Positions 1-8,509 of a stretch of DNA of 64,000 nucleotides are shown in pieces. Origin of the DNA: an uncultured Alphaproteobacteria bacterium (GTDB taxonomy: Bacteria; Pseudomonadota; Alphaproteobacteria; HIMB59). Location of the stretch: positions 25,835 through 89,834 of the forward strand of contig CACKFO010000006.1 of NCBI GenBank assembly GCA_902599405.1. Direction: 5' to 3'. Both the position numbers and the translations under genes were made by a program. Under the pieces are notes generated by a model. The model did no database searches. It had not been told where the DNA came from and saw only the letters and a list, made by a program, of their open reading frames with translations. Numbering within the stretch: the first letter of the stretch is position 1; every line of letters begins with the position of its first letter.

Positions 1-218
1 TCAGAAGAGTTACAAAATATTTTGAGGAAGTAATTAAACCTGCTATTCAAAGTAATGAAAATGATAATATTTTAATAGCTGCACATGGGAATTCTCTTAG
101 AGCACTTTTAATAGTTATGAATATTTATGAACCACATAATATTAATTCTGTTGAACTCTCAACTGGTGTTCCAATACATGTTATCTTAAAAGATAATAAG
201 TTTAGTATTAAAGATTAA
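1..218 (+). CDS. gpmA: 2,3-bisphosphoglycerate-dependent phosphoglycerate mutase, C-terminal part (cut by window edge)
   Basis: The reading frame is open from position 3 to the TAA at 216-218, giving about 71 residues of a protein that starts outside the window. The motif LIAAHGNSLRAL carries the second catalytic-site histidine of the histidine phosphatase fold, and the following ELSTGVPIHV segment is typical of the C-terminal end of GpmA. The full enzyme interconverts 3- and 2-phosphoglycerate in glycolysis and gluconeogenesis. The next gene starts four bases after the stop, so the two are probably co-transcribed. Only the C-terminus is visible, so other phosphoglycerate mutase-like phosphatases are possible but less likely. 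Confidence 0.82.
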   Translation, partial: RRVTKYFEEVIKPAIQSNENDNILIAAHGNSLRALLIVMNIYEPHNINSVELSTGVPIHVILKDNKFSIKD

Positions 219-222
219 CTAA

Positions 223-822
223 TTGATAGATATAGCTTTAGTTGTAGCAATAGTATCATATTACACCGTCATGTTTATCACACCTGGGCCCAATAATGCT
301 ATGTTAACGATCTCAGGCTTAAAATTTGGTTTTAAAAGATCTTTACCACATATTACTGGTATTTCTTTAGGTCATGCTCTTCAAGTTTCATTAATTTGCA
401 CAGGTTTAGGTTTAATTTTGATTAATAAACCAGAATTTCAAATGATACTAAAATGGCTTTGTTTTTTTTATCTAATTTATTTAGCTTATCAAATGATTGG
501 GTCTCTAAAGGATTACAAGAAAGATACAGGTAGACCCTTAAATATTTACGAAGCTGCTCTTTTTCAATGGGTAAACCCTAAGGCATGGACAATTGCTATT
601 ACAGTCGCATCTGGTTTTATGCCTTTAGAAGAAAAGCTTTGGATAGCTGTTGTTTTCACAGGGTTGATGTCATCATTGGTAAGCTTTCCATGTATAAGTT
701 TATGGGCACTTTTTGGAAGTTTAATTAAAAATTTAGTATCTAACCCTAAATTAAAAAGAAGCTTTGAGTATTTCTTTGCATTATTATTAGTATCTACGGG
801 TATTTATTTAATATTAAACTAA
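223..822 (+). CDS. LysE/RhtB family amino-acid exporter
   Basis: This is a 199-residue inner-membrane protein with about six hydrophobic segments. The N-terminal motif FITPGPNNAML, followed by a glycine-rich GLKFGFKRSLPHITGISLGH, is the LysE/RhtB family signature, and the length is normal. The family exports amino acids such as lysine, homoserine, threonine or leucine; the substrate cannot be read from sequence. The start is a TTG at 223, four bases after the phosphoglycerate mutase stop. The first in-frame ATG (271) would remove the first membrane segment. Its 3' end overlaps the convergent gene on the minus strand by 9 bp. Confidence 0.85.
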   Translation: MIDIALVVAIVSYYTVMFITPGPNNAMLTISGLKFGFKRSLPHITGISLGHALQVSLICTGLGLILINKPEFQMILKWLCFFYLIYLAYQMIGSLKDYKKDTGRPLNIYEAALFQWVNPKAWTIAITVASGFMPLEEKLWIAVVFTGLMSSLVSFPCISLWALFGSLIKNLVSNPKLKRSFEYFFALLLVSTGIYLILN

Positions 823-1365
823 TTTTTCAATTAAAGTTAAATAACGAAAATTAATATATCCTTTTTTGGATATATAAAATTTCTCAATGCTATCTTTTTT
901 TAAGGAGTTACAAAATACTGGCAACTTTGCTTTTAATTTTTTACTTATATTAATAGTCGATTTTAGCAAATGCTCTTCATTAGCAGATTTTAAAATTTTG
1001 ATTGAGTGTTTGCCACTCAATAAATCGTAAAATAACAGAGAACAATTATTTTTTAAAATTTTATTTAACATAGCTCTATTTTGCTCAACACACTCTACAA
1101 CATCGAATAAGACTAAATAATTTTGATTTGACTTTATTTGACTTTGTTTCAAACCTTGCATTGATAAGAATAAATCAATTTTTTGATTTGTATAGTGTTT
1201 ACACCCTACTGAAATATATTCTTTCTCTTCAATTATTCTGTCAGTAAATTTTTCAATATAAAAGTTGAATTTAGTTGATATATTTTTTAGTTCAATAATA
1301 TCATCTGGTATTAGGGGCATTCTTTTTTCTTTTTTGACCATATCTGAGAGTATACAAATATTCAT
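814..1365 (-). CDS. Short protein resembling the N-terminal domain of saccharopine dehydrogenase / alanine dehydrogenase
   Basis: This 183-residue protein has no membrane segment. Residues about 10-60 (KKEKRMPLIPDDIIEL, then a stretch ending EEKEYISVGC) resemble the N-terminal lobe of lysine-forming saccharopine dehydrogenase and the AlaDH/PNT N domain, where an Arg-x-Pro-Leu-x-Pro-x-Asp segment is followed by an EEY..VGC region. The NAD-binding Rossmann domain that should follow is missing, so the protein is about half the usual length or less. It could be a stand-alone domain, a pseudogene-like remnant that is still open, or a divergent enzyme. It lies convergent with a LysE-family gene and divergent from aguA, only 29 bp away. 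Function uncertain. Confidence 0.55.
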   Translation of the reverse strand: MNICILSDMVKKEKRMPLIPDDIIELKNISTKFNFYIEKFTDRIIEEKEYISVGCKHYTNQKIDLFLSMQGLKQSQIKSNQNYLVLFDVVECVEQNRAMLNKILKNNCSLLFYDLLSGKHSIKILKSANEEHLLKSTINISKKLKAKLPVFCNSLKKDSIEKFYISKKGYINFRYLTLIEKLV

Positions 1366-1380
1366 AATTAAAAAAAAATA

Positions 1381-1391
1381 TATACTATAAT
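1381..1391 (+). promoter_or_regulatory. Candidate -10 element directly before aguA (near-leaderless start)
   Basis: The 29 bp between the divergent gene and aguA contain TATACTATAAT, with a perfect TATAAT at 1386-1391 and the ATG at 1395. With normal -10 spacing the transcript would begin at or just before the start codon. No Shine-Dalgarno sequence is visible. No good -35 is seen at the right distance, so this rests on the -10 match and the tight spacing. Confidence 0.45.
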
Positions 1392-1394
1392 CTT

Positions 1395-2384
1395 ATGAAG
1401 TTAATTCCAGAATGGGAAGTACATGACAAATGTCTAATGGCTTGGCCATGTAATAAAAATCTTTACAACGAAATAATTAAAGATGCCAGATTAGAAATGG
1501 CGCATTTAGCTAATTGTATTTCGGATGAAGAAACAGTTTATATGTACTGTAATAAAGAGGATTACAATGAGTGTAAAAATTATATCAATAATCAAAAAAT
1601 AAATATTATTCAATTAGAACTAGATGACTCTTGGATGAGAGATATAGCCCCAATCTTTATAAAAGAGGACAACGAACTTAAATGTATTAACTTTAATTTT
1701 AATGGATATGGAAAATACCCGAATTATTTTAATGATAATAAAGTGGGTGAATATATCTCAAATCAATTTTCTATTACTTCATATTTAAATGACCTTACTT
1801 TAGAAGGTGGTGCTATTACTTACGATGAATATGGAAACTTTTTTACAACTGAAAGTGTACTACTTAACCCAAATAGAAATAATCCTGAAAAAGCAAAAAT
1901 AGAGCAAACACTGACTAGTTTATTTGATTTAAATTCAATAATTTGGATCCCCGAAGGTTTAAAAGATGACGATACTGATGGGCACATAGACAATATTTTA
2001 TGTCCTATTGGTAATAGAAAATATTTAATAGCAAAAAGTTATGATTTAGATGATTTGAATTCAAAAAACTTAACTAAGATTAAATCCATTATTCTCAGTA
2101 ATCTCTCCAGCATTGAAAGTAATATAGAATTAATTGATATACCACTACCTTCAAAAATAGTTGTCAATAATAAAAAGCTTATTGCCTCGTATATAAATTT
2201 TTATTTTTCAAAGCATAAAATCTTTGTTCCAAAATTTAATGTTAAAGAAGATGAAATGGTTTATGATATTTTTAAAGATATTTTTAAAGATAAAAAAATT
2301 GAGATGATTGAAACTTCACATATAAATTATGGTGGAGGTAATATCCATTGTGTTACTATGAATGTGCCAAAAAATGTCAGTTAA
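1395..2384 (+). CDS. aguA: Agmatine deiminase
   Basis: This 329-residue member of the peptidyl-arginine deiminase family hydrolyses agmatine to N-carbamoylputrescine and ammonia in the cytoplasm. It begins with the typical PEWEVHDKCLMAWP. The active-site features are DSWMRD near residue 80, EGGAI in the middle, DTDGHIDN near 190, and GGGNIHCVT at the end with the catalytic cysteine at about residue 319. Length is slightly below the usual 340-370. The next gene encodes the enzyme for its product and overlaps it. Upstream there is only a -10-like box and no ribosome binding site. Confidence 0.93.
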   Translation: MKLIPEWEVHDKCLMAWPCNKNLYNEIIKDARLEMAHLANCISDEETVYMYCNKEDYNECKNYINNQKINIIQLELDDSWMRDIAPIFIKEDNELKCINFNFNGYGKYPNYFNDNKVGEYISNQFSITSYLNDLTLEGGAITYDEYGNFFTTESVLLNPNRNNPEKAKIEQTLTSLFDLNSIIWIPEGLKDDDTDGHIDNILCPIGNRKYLIAKSYDLDDLNSKNLTKIKSIILSNLSSIESNIELIDIPLPSKIVVNNKKLIASYINFYFSKHKIFVPKFNVKEDEMVYDIFKDIFKDKKIEMIETSHINYGGGNIHCVTMNVPKNVS

Positions 2385-3231
2385 GGTTGCTGCCTCACAA
2401 TTTAAATCAATAAAAGAAAAAAAAGATTTAAATATAAATAAGGCTATACATATTGCTCAACAAGCATCCAATGAAAATGTAAATATCTTCCTCCTACAGG
2501 AGTTATTTCAAACTGAGTACTTTTGCTCAACTCAGGATAAAAAGTTTTTTAGTTATGCAATTGAATTTCCTAATGACAAACTATTTGAAATTTTTTCTAA
2601 TTTTTGTAAGAAAAATAATATGGTAATGCCGATCAGTTTTTTTGAGAAAAAAGAAAATAATTTTTTTAATTCTCTAGTTGTGATTAATGCTGATGGTAAA
2701 TTAAGTGATTTATATAGAAAGTCCCATATTCCTGAGGGTCCTGGTTATAATGAAAAGTTTTACTTTAAACCTGGAGATACTGGCTTCAAAGTATTTAACA
2801 CAAAATTTGGAAATCTTGGTTGTGGTATATGCTGGGATCAGTGGTTTCCTGAATGTGCTAGATCTATGACACTTTCTGGTGCAGATATTTTATTATATCC
2901 CACAGCAATTGGTTCTGAGCCTCAAGACCCTTTATTAGACTCAAAAGATCACTGGCAAAACGTAATGAAAGGTCATGCAGCTGCAAATCAAATTCCAATC
3001 ATTGCTTCTAATAGAATTGGCACAGAAAATGAAGGTTCAATATCTATTACATTTTATGGAAGTTCCTTTATTGCTAATCATTTGGGTAATATTGAAATTG
3101 AAATGGACAAAAAAGATGAGGGCTTTGTATCTAAGAATTTCAACTTTTCAGAAATAACAAAATACCGCCAATCTTGGGGAAATTTTAGAGATCGTAGACC
3201 AGATCTATATAAAAAAATTTGTGATTTTTAA
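2374..3231 (+). CDS. aguB: N-carbamoylputrescine amidohydrolase
   Basis: This nitrilase-superfamily enzyme (285 residues from this start) hydrolyses N-carbamoylputrescine to putrescine, CO2 and ammonia. The Glu-Lys-Cys triad is visible: Glu in LLQELFQTEYFC, Lys in YRKSHIPEGPGY, and Cys in GCGICWDQWFPE. The WFPE and HAAANQIPIIASNRIG blocks are typical of AguB. I chose ATG 2374 (MSVKVAASQFK), which aligns with the family N-terminus and overlaps aguA by 11 bp; an upstream ATG at 2362 is also in frame. Paired with aguA, it supplies putrescine from agmatine next to a putrescine/spermidine transporter. Confidence 0.92.
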   Translation: MSVKVAASQFKSIKEKKDLNINKAIHIAQQASNENVNIFLLQELFQTEYFCSTQDKKFFSYAIEFPNDKLFEIFSNFCKKNNMVMPISFFEKKENNFFNSLVVINADGKLSDLYRKSHIPEGPGYNEKFYFKPGDTGFKVFNTKFGNLGCGICWDQWFPECARSMTLSGADILLYPTAIGSEPQDPLLDSKDHWQNVMKGHAAANQIPIIASNRIGTENEGSISITFYGSSFIANHLGNIEIEMDKKDEGFVSKNFNFSEITKYRQSWGNFRDRRPDLYKKICDF

Positions 3232-3243
3232 AAAAAATTATCA

Positions 3244-3281
3244 TATTATTCAAATTCTACTTATTTAAGAGGAGAGGTAAT
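3244..3281 (+). promoter_or_regulatory. potF leader with possible -10 and a strong ribosome binding site
   Basis: TATTAT at 3244-3249 lies 33 nt before the potF ATG. GAGGAGAGG at 3269-3277 is a near-perfect Shine-Dalgarno sequence five bases before the ATG. Most other genes here lack such a site, which fits high translation of a periplasmic binding protein. A TTGTGA at 3219 is a possible but badly spaced -35. Confidence 0.45.
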
Positions 3282-4349
3282 ATGAACAAATTTTTAACAG
3301 CTCTTTTAGTGCTTATACTCCCTTTGAGTTTGAGCGCTAAAGAAGAGTTATTTATATACAATTGGTCCGATTATATAGCTGAAGATACAATTGCAAATTT
3401 TGAGGAAGAAACTGGTATTGATGTAACATACGATGTATTTGACTCAAACGAAGTTCTAGAGGCTAAGCTTTTAGCTGGAGGAAGTGGTTATGACTTAGTT
3501 GTTCCATCAGGCTCCTTTATGGAAAACCAAATTAAAGCAGGAGTTTTTCAAAAACTTGATAAAAGTATGATTCCAAACCTCAAAAATTTAGATCCAAGTG
3601 TTTTAGATAAAACTGATGCTCATGATCCAGGTGGGGAATACTCTGTTAATTACATGTATGGTACAACTGGAATTGGTTACAACGTTGCTGCCGTCGAGGA
3701 AAGAGGTGGAGATGTTGAGTCATGGGACATAATATTTGATGTAGATCAAATTTCTAAATATGAAGATTGTGGTGTGGCTTTCTTAGATGCACCAAGTGAA
3801 ATTGTTGAGATTGCATTAAATTATCTTGGCCATGATCCAAATACAGAAAACACTAAAGCTAATCAAGAAGCACTAGAATTATTGAATAAAATTAGACCTT
3901 ATATAAAGTATTTTGACTCTTCTCAGTACATTGATGATTTAGCAAATGGTGAGATTTGCTTAGCAATAGGTTGGTCAGGTGATGTATTTATAGCAGCATA
4001 CGAGGAAATTGAAGAGGTCTGGTATTCAATTCCAAATGAAGGAACAGTAATTTGGTTTGATATGATGGGAATTCCAGCAGACGCAAAAAACGTAGAAAAT
4101 GCTCATAAATTTATAGATTATATTTTGAGACCAGAAGTTGTTGCAGAAATTACTAACTATGTGTGGTACTCAAACCCTAATCTAGTAGCTAACACAACTG
4201 AAGGTTTGATAGATCCTGATATTCTTTCAGACCCAGCAATTTATCCAACAGAAGAGACATTAACTAAACTTTTTGCAGATACAGCTGACTCACCTCAAAA
4301 GTCTAGGATATCTTCGAGAGTATTTAATAGTTTTAAAGCTTCTCAATAA
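3282..4349 (+). CDS. potF: Periplasmic putrescine/spermidine-binding protein of ABC transporter
   Basis: This 355-residue protein has a clear signal peptide (MNKFLTALLVLILPLSLSAKE, cleavage near residue 20). The mature start ELFIYNWSDYIAEDTIANFE is the hallmark of PotD/PotF binding proteins, and later blocks (DLVVPSGSFMENQIKAG, NYMYGTTGIGYN, AIGWSGDVF) also fit. It should capture polyamines in the periplasm and deliver them to the PotGHI complex encoded downstream. A strong Shine-Dalgarno precedes it and a hairpin terminator follows it, so it is probably made in excess over the membrane parts. PotF versus PotD (putrescine versus spermidine) is not settled, though the agu and puu neighbours favour putrescine. 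Confidence 0.9.
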   Translation: MNKFLTALLVLILPLSLSAKEELFIYNWSDYIAEDTIANFEEETGIDVTYDVFDSNEVLEAKLLAGGSGYDLVVPSGSFMENQIKAGVFQKLDKSMIPNLKNLDPSVLDKTDAHDPGGEYSVNYMYGTTGIGYNVAAVEERGGDVESWDIIFDVDQISKYEDCGVAFLDAPSEIVEIALNYLGHDPNTENTKANQEALELLNKIRPYIKYFDSSQYIDDLANGEICLAIGWSGDVFIAAYEEIEEVWYSIPNEGTVIWFDMMGIPADAKNVENAHKFIDYILRPEVVAEITNYVWYSNPNLVANTTEGLIDPDILSDPAIYPTEETLTKLFADTADSPQKSRISSRVFNSFKASQ

Positions 4350-4356
4350 TTTAATT

Positions 4357-4398
4357 AAAGCGCAACTTTTACTTAAGTTGCGCTTTTCACAATTTTTT
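4357..4398 (+). terminator. Intercistronic hairpin terminator/attenuator between potF and potG
   Basis: AGCGCAACTT at 4359-4368 pairs perfectly with AAGTTGCGCT at 4375-4384 around a 6-nt loop. The stem extends by two more A-T pairs and is followed by a T-rich run up to 4399. It lies directly before the potG ATG at 4400. This is a standard intrinsic terminator shape; partial read-through would let potF be made in excess over potGHI. Confidence 0.8.
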
Positions 4399-4399
4399 T

Positions 4400-5458
4400 A
4401 TGTCTGAGCCTTTTTTACAAATCATAGATGTATCAAAAAGGTTTGATAATGTTGTTGCTTTAGACAAAGTTAATCTAAAAATAGCAAAATCTGAAATATT
4501 CAGTCTCCTAGGATCTTCAGGATGCGGTAAGTCAACACTTTTGAGAATTATAGCAGGTTTCGAGAAGCCTGATGAAGGAAGAATTCTACTCGAGGGAAAG
4601 GATATCACGAAACTTCCACCATATGTAAGACCTTTAAATATTATGTTCCAAAATTATGCACTATTTCCGCATTTAAATGTCACTAATAATATCCAGTTTG
4701 GACTAAAAGAAGAAAAAATTTCTAAAGAAGAAATCAATCATCGTGTTAATGAAATTTTAAATTTACTAGAGCTGAATGGTTTAGAGAAAAGAAAAATCAA
4801 TGAGATATCTGGTGGTCAACAACAACGTGTAGCATTAGCAAGATGTCTAGTCAAAAAACCAAAATTACTTTTATTGGATGAACCACTTGCAGCATTAGAT
4901 AAACAGCTAAGAGTACAAACACAATTCGAGTTAGTTAATCTACAATATAAGTTAGGCATCACTTTTATTATTGTTACCCATGATCAAGAGGAAGCAATGT
5001 CATTATCTGACAGAATGGCAATTATGAAAAATGGAGAAATCCTCCAAGTCGGTAATCCTGTTGAGATATATGAAAAACCGAAGGACAAATATATAGCGAA
5101 TTTTATTGGCACAGCCAATATCTTTAATGTTCTTAATAAAAATAATCAAATCATCATTAAAGAATTAAATTATGAAGTTAAAAATATTAACAAAAAAGAA
5201 AACTATGTTAAATGTTTAATTAGGCCTGAAAAAATTTCTGTTAAAAAACTAGAAAATCAATCTGATAATTTAAATATTGGTGTAGTTAAAGAAGTAGCTT
5301 ATTTAGGGAGCTATACAAAGTATTTAATTGAGGTTAATGGATTTGAATTTTATTCTTTTATGCAAAATAGTTTAGTTTCAGATAACCTTCAAATAAGATG
5401 GGATGACAAAGTTCAGATAAGTTTTAACGAAACATCAATATATTTCTTTAATGATTAA
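4400..5458 (+). CDS. potG: Polyamine ABC transporter ATP-binding protein
   Basis: This 352-residue ATPase powers the polyamine importer at the inner face of the membrane. Walker A is GSSGCGKST (residues about 38-46), the Q-loop is FQNYALFPH, the signature is ISGGQQQRVALAR, Walker B is LLLLDEPLAALD, and the H-loop is VTHDQEEA. A C-terminal TOBE-like regulatory domain (from about residue 240, with CLIRPEKI) is present. The length is normal for PotA/PotG. It follows the hairpin terminator and overlaps the first permease gene by 8 bp. Confidence 0.92.
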   Translation: MSEPFLQIIDVSKRFDNVVALDKVNLKIAKSEIFSLLGSSGCGKSTLLRIIAGFEKPDEGRILLEGKDITKLPPYVRPLNIMFQNYALFPHLNVTNNIQFGLKEEKISKEEINHRVNEILNLLELNGLEKRKINEISGGQQQRVALARCLVKKPKLLLLDEPLAALDKQLRVQTQFELVNLQYKLGITFIIVTHDQEEAMSLSDRMAIMKNGEILQVGNPVEIYEKPKDKYIANFIGTANIFNVLNKNNQIIIKELNYEVKNINKKENYVKCLIRPEKISVKKLENQSDNLNIGVVKEVAYLGSYTKYLIEVNGFEFYSFMQNSLVSDNLQIRWDDKVQISFNETSIYFFND

Positions 5459-6344
5459 AAATTTAAAAAAACAAAACGTGTGGTTTGTATTCACTCCATA
5501 TTTATGGCTAGTTTTGTTCTTTTTTGTTCCATTAGCTTTAATTTTTAAAATATCAATATCTGTGTCTGAATGGGGTATGCCACCTTATCGTGATCTTTTC
5601 TCTTTTTCTGAAAATGGATTGAAGATTAATTCAACTCTTGGAAATTATTTATTCATTTTTTCAGACCCTTTCTATATAAGATCATATCTCAATTCACTAT
5701 CATTAGCTTTTACATCCACGGTATTATGTTTATTAATCGGTTATCCCATAGCTTTTTACGTTGCAAAATCTAAACCAAGTATAAGAAACATACTTTTGAT
5801 TATGCTTATCATACCTTTTTGGAGTTCTTTTCTTTTAAGGGTATATGCATGGAAAGTCTTACTGCAAGGTTCTGGTATAATAAATTCGGTTCTCATACAT
5901 ATAGGACTAATTACTGAACCAATATCTATGTTACACAATCATTATGCTGTGATTTTAGGCGTTGTTTATACTTACCTTCCATTTATGATTTTACCGCTTT
6001 ATGGATATTTGGTTAAATTTGATTTAAATTTGATTGATGCATCTAATGATTTAGGTGCAAAGCCTTTAAACACGTTTGTAAAAGTTATCTTACCTCTCTC
6101 TTTACCAGGAATTGTTGCGGGGAGTATGTTGGTTTTTATACCAGTTGTTGGAGAATATATAATTCCAGAAATGTTAGGTGGCAGTGATAAACTTTATTTT
6201 GGGAAAATAATTTGGGATGAATTTTTTGTAAATAGAGATTGGCCTATTGCTAGCGCACTTGCTATGTCTGGTATTGTAATTCTTGTATTTCCAATAATTA
6301 TTTTTCAATTAATGTACGCAAAATATAATTTTAAAAATGAATAA
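5451..6344 (+). CDS. potH: Polyamine ABC transporter permease (PotB/PotH type)
   Basis: This is a 297-residue integral membrane protein with about six transmembrane segments. The cytoplasmic coupling (EAA) loop is DASNDLGAKPLNTFVKVILP, followed by LSLPGIVAG. The C-terminal block PVVGEYIIPEMLGG is characteristic of PotB/PotH. It pairs with the next gene to form the membrane channel of the polyamine importer. It overlaps potG by 8 bp and the next gene by 8 bp, suggesting translational coupling. Confidence 0.92.
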   Translation: MIKNLKKQNVWFVFTPYLWLVLFFFVPLALIFKISISVSEWGMPPYRDLFSFSENGLKINSTLGNYLFIFSDPFYIRSYLNSLSLAFTSTVLCLLIGYPIAFYVAKSKPSIRNILLIMLIIPFWSSFLLRVYAWKVLLQGSGIINSVLIHIGLITEPISMLHNHYAVILGVVYTYLPFMILPLYGYLVKFDLNLIDASNDLGAKPLNTFVKVILPLSLPGIVAGSMLVFIPVVGEYIIPEMLGGSDKLYFGKIIWDEFFVNRDWPIASALAMSGIVILVFPIIIFQLMYAKYNFKNE

Positions 6345-7134
6345 ATTATTTTTTAAAATTTTTACCTTAACAATTGGATTTTCATTTCTATATTTTCCTA
6401 TTTTAACTCTTATAGCTTATTCTTTTAATGATAATAAAAGAGTTATGGTTTGGAAGGGTTTCTCTTTGAGATGGTATAAGGAATTATTTCAAAATGAACA
6501 AATTTTAGAGGCTTTTTATACTAGTTTAAAAATTGCCTCTCTTTCAGCAACATTTGCAACAATCATGGGTGTAATGATTGGTTTTTCATTAACAAGAATA
6601 TCAAAAATTCCAGCCAGGCCTTTCTTTATTTTCTTGAGTTCTTCTCCTTTGGTAATGCCTGAGATAATTTTAGGGCTTTCTTTGTTGTTATTCTTTATAT
6701 CATCTAACCATATTATTGGCTTTCCTTCCTCAAAAGGACAATTAACAGTCTTAATATCGCATATAACTTTCTCTGTAGCTTTTGTTGCAGTTATTATCCA
6801 GTCAAGGTTGAGTAGTTACGATAAAAATATAGAAGAGGCTGCTCAGGATCTTGGGACAATTCCAAATATGATTTTTTGGAAAGTAACTGCTCCTGTAATA
6901 TTACCTGCAATATTATCAGGTTGGTTACTTGCATTTACACTCTCTTTGGACGATCTTGTCGTTGCTAGTTTTACTACCGGTCCCGGAGCTAACACTTTGC
7001 CAATAGTGGTTTTTTCTAAAGTTAGATTGGGATTGAGTCCAGAAGTTAATGCTCTTTCCGCAATAATAATGCTAATTGTTATATTAGCAGCAATTAGTAT
7101 TTACTTAATTAATAGATCAAACATTAAGAAGTAA
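6337..7134 (+). CDS. potI: Polyamine ABC transporter permease (PotC/PotI type)
   Basis: This is a 265-residue permease with about six transmembrane helices, the second channel subunit. It starts with the family pattern of one helix followed by a periplasmic segment (YSFNDNKRVMVWKGFSLRWYKELF). The coupling loop is EEAAQDLGTIPNMIFWKVTAP. The DDLVVASFTTGPG block near the C-terminus is diagnostic of PotC/PotI. The 3' end overlaps the convergent puuA gene by 18 bp. Confidence 0.92.
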   Translation: MNKLFFKIFTLTIGFSFLYFPILTLIAYSFNDNKRVMVWKGFSLRWYKELFQNEQILEAFYTSLKIASLSATFATIMGVMIGFSLTRISKIPARPFFIFLSSSPLVMPEIILGLSLLLFFISSNHIIGFPSSKGQLTVLISHITFSVAFVAVIIQSRLSSYDKNIEEAAQDLGTIPNMIFWKVTAPVILPAILSGWLLAFTLSLDDLVVASFTTGPGANTLPIVVFSKVRLGLSPEVNALSAIIMLIVILAAISIYLINRSNIKK

Positions 7135-8469
7135 ATATTCTCTTTCCCATGCTGTAATAATTTTATTATAGGCATTTACCTCTAAGTCTTTGATTGAACA
7201 AAATAATTCTATAAATGTTTCACCAAATATCTCTTTTGCCTCCTTAGATCTAGAAAAAGTATCTATTGATTGATAGATGCTTTCTGTCAGAGAAACATTT
7301 ACGTTATAAGCAGCTTTTTTGGTCTCTGGGGTTGCATTTAATTTTTTCTTCAAACCTAGATATCCCGCAGATAAAGTTGCAGCTATAGCTAAGTATGGAT
7401 TTACGTCTGATCCACAAAGTCTATTTTCAATTCTTGCCTGGTTGGCAGAGTTAAAATTTGGGACTCTAAAACCACAGGTACGGTTTTCAAAACCCCAGTT
7501 TAGGTTAAAAGGTGTACCTTCCTCCCAAAAACCTCTGAGCCTTTTAAAGGAATTAACGTTAGGTGCAAAAAGAGGTAAAAAAGCTTTTGAATATTTTTGT
7601 AATCCACCCATATAATTATCAAACTGTTTTGTAGTTTTAAGATTTTTGTCCACAAATATTGGTTTACCTTTTTTTAAAATTGATTGATGTATATGCATCG
7701 AGTTCCCTGGAGTATCTTCCATCGGTTTAGCCATAAAAGTTGCATACAAATTATGCTTCAATGCAGTTTGTCTAAGAGTTCTTTTAAATAAAAAAACCTG
7801 ATCGGCCAAGTCAAGGGGGTTACCATGCTTGAAATTAATTTCCATTTGTGCTGGCCCATCTTCATGATTAATATTCTCTACGTCTAATTCTTGAGTCTCA
7901 CAGTAGTCATATAGATCCTCAAAAATATGATCAAATTCATTAACAGCATCAATACCGTAAGACTGATTTCCTTTTTCAATTCTTCCAGATTGCCCACTTG
8001 GTGTCTCTAAAGGATTGTCTGGATCATTGTTTTTCTTAACTAAATAGAATTCAATTTCTGGAGCAACTACTGGTTCAAGGCCTATTTTTTCATAAAGACC
8101 AATTACTTTTTTTAAAATACCTCTAGAGTGTACCTCTATAACATTATCATTGTTATCAACAGCATCACAAATAACCTGTGCGGTTGGTTCTTCATACCAT
8201 GGAACAGTTCTCAGAGTATTAAAATCAGGCTTTAAAATAAAATCACCATCTGTAGGATTTAAAATCTGATCATCTATTGAATAAGTCACATCTCTAGATA
8301 CTGCTAATTTGAATAGTGCTAAAGGTAATCTTAATCCACCTGACTCAATAGAGCTTAAAAATTTTTTTGTTGGTAGTATTTTTCCCCTTGGTATACCTGA
8401 ATTATCAGGAATCATACATTCTACCTCTGTTATTTTATTTTTCTTTAACCAATCGACATAATCATTCAT
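7117..8469 (-). CDS. puuA: Glutamine-synthetase-family gamma-glutamylputrescine synthetase
   Basis: This 450-residue enzyme of the glutamine synthetase fold should ligate glutamate to putrescine using ATP. Visible blocks are the beta-grasp N-terminus (MIPDNSGIPRGKILP), EIEFYLV with a metal-binding Glu, ENINHEDGPAQMEINF, PGNSMHIHQSI with the ATP/metal histidine, and the C-terminal NQARIENRLCGSDVNPYLA. The adenylylation-type C-terminus of GlnA is not seen. Position next to the pot genes and divergent from a PuuB-like oxidase supports polyamine use rather than ammonia assimilation. Other GS-like ligases of amines remain possible. Confidence 0.83.
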   Translation of the reverse strand: MNDYVDWLKKNKITEVECMIPDNSGIPRGKILPTKKFLSSIESGGLRLPLALFKLAVSRDVTYSIDDQILNPTDGDFILKPDFNTLRTVPWYEEPTAQVICDAVDNNDNVIEVHSRGILKKVIGLYEKIGLEPVVAPEIEFYLVKKNNDPDNPLETPSGQSGRIEKGNQSYGIDAVNEFDHIFEDLYDYCETQELDVENINHEDGPAQMEINFKHGNPLDLADQVFLFKRTLRQTALKHNLYATFMAKPMEDTPGNSMHIHQSILKKGKPIFVDKNLKTTKQFDNYMGGLQKYSKAFLPLFAPNVNSFKRLRGFWEEGTPFNLNWGFENRTCGFRVPNFNSANQARIENRLCGSDVNPYLAIAATLSAGYLGLKKKLNATPETKKAAYNVNVSLTESIYQSIDTFSRSKEAKEIFGETFIELFCSIKDLEVNAYNKIITAWEREYLLLNV

Positions 8470-8509
8470 AGCTATAACTAACCTTTAAAATTTGATATTT
8501 ATGTATCTG

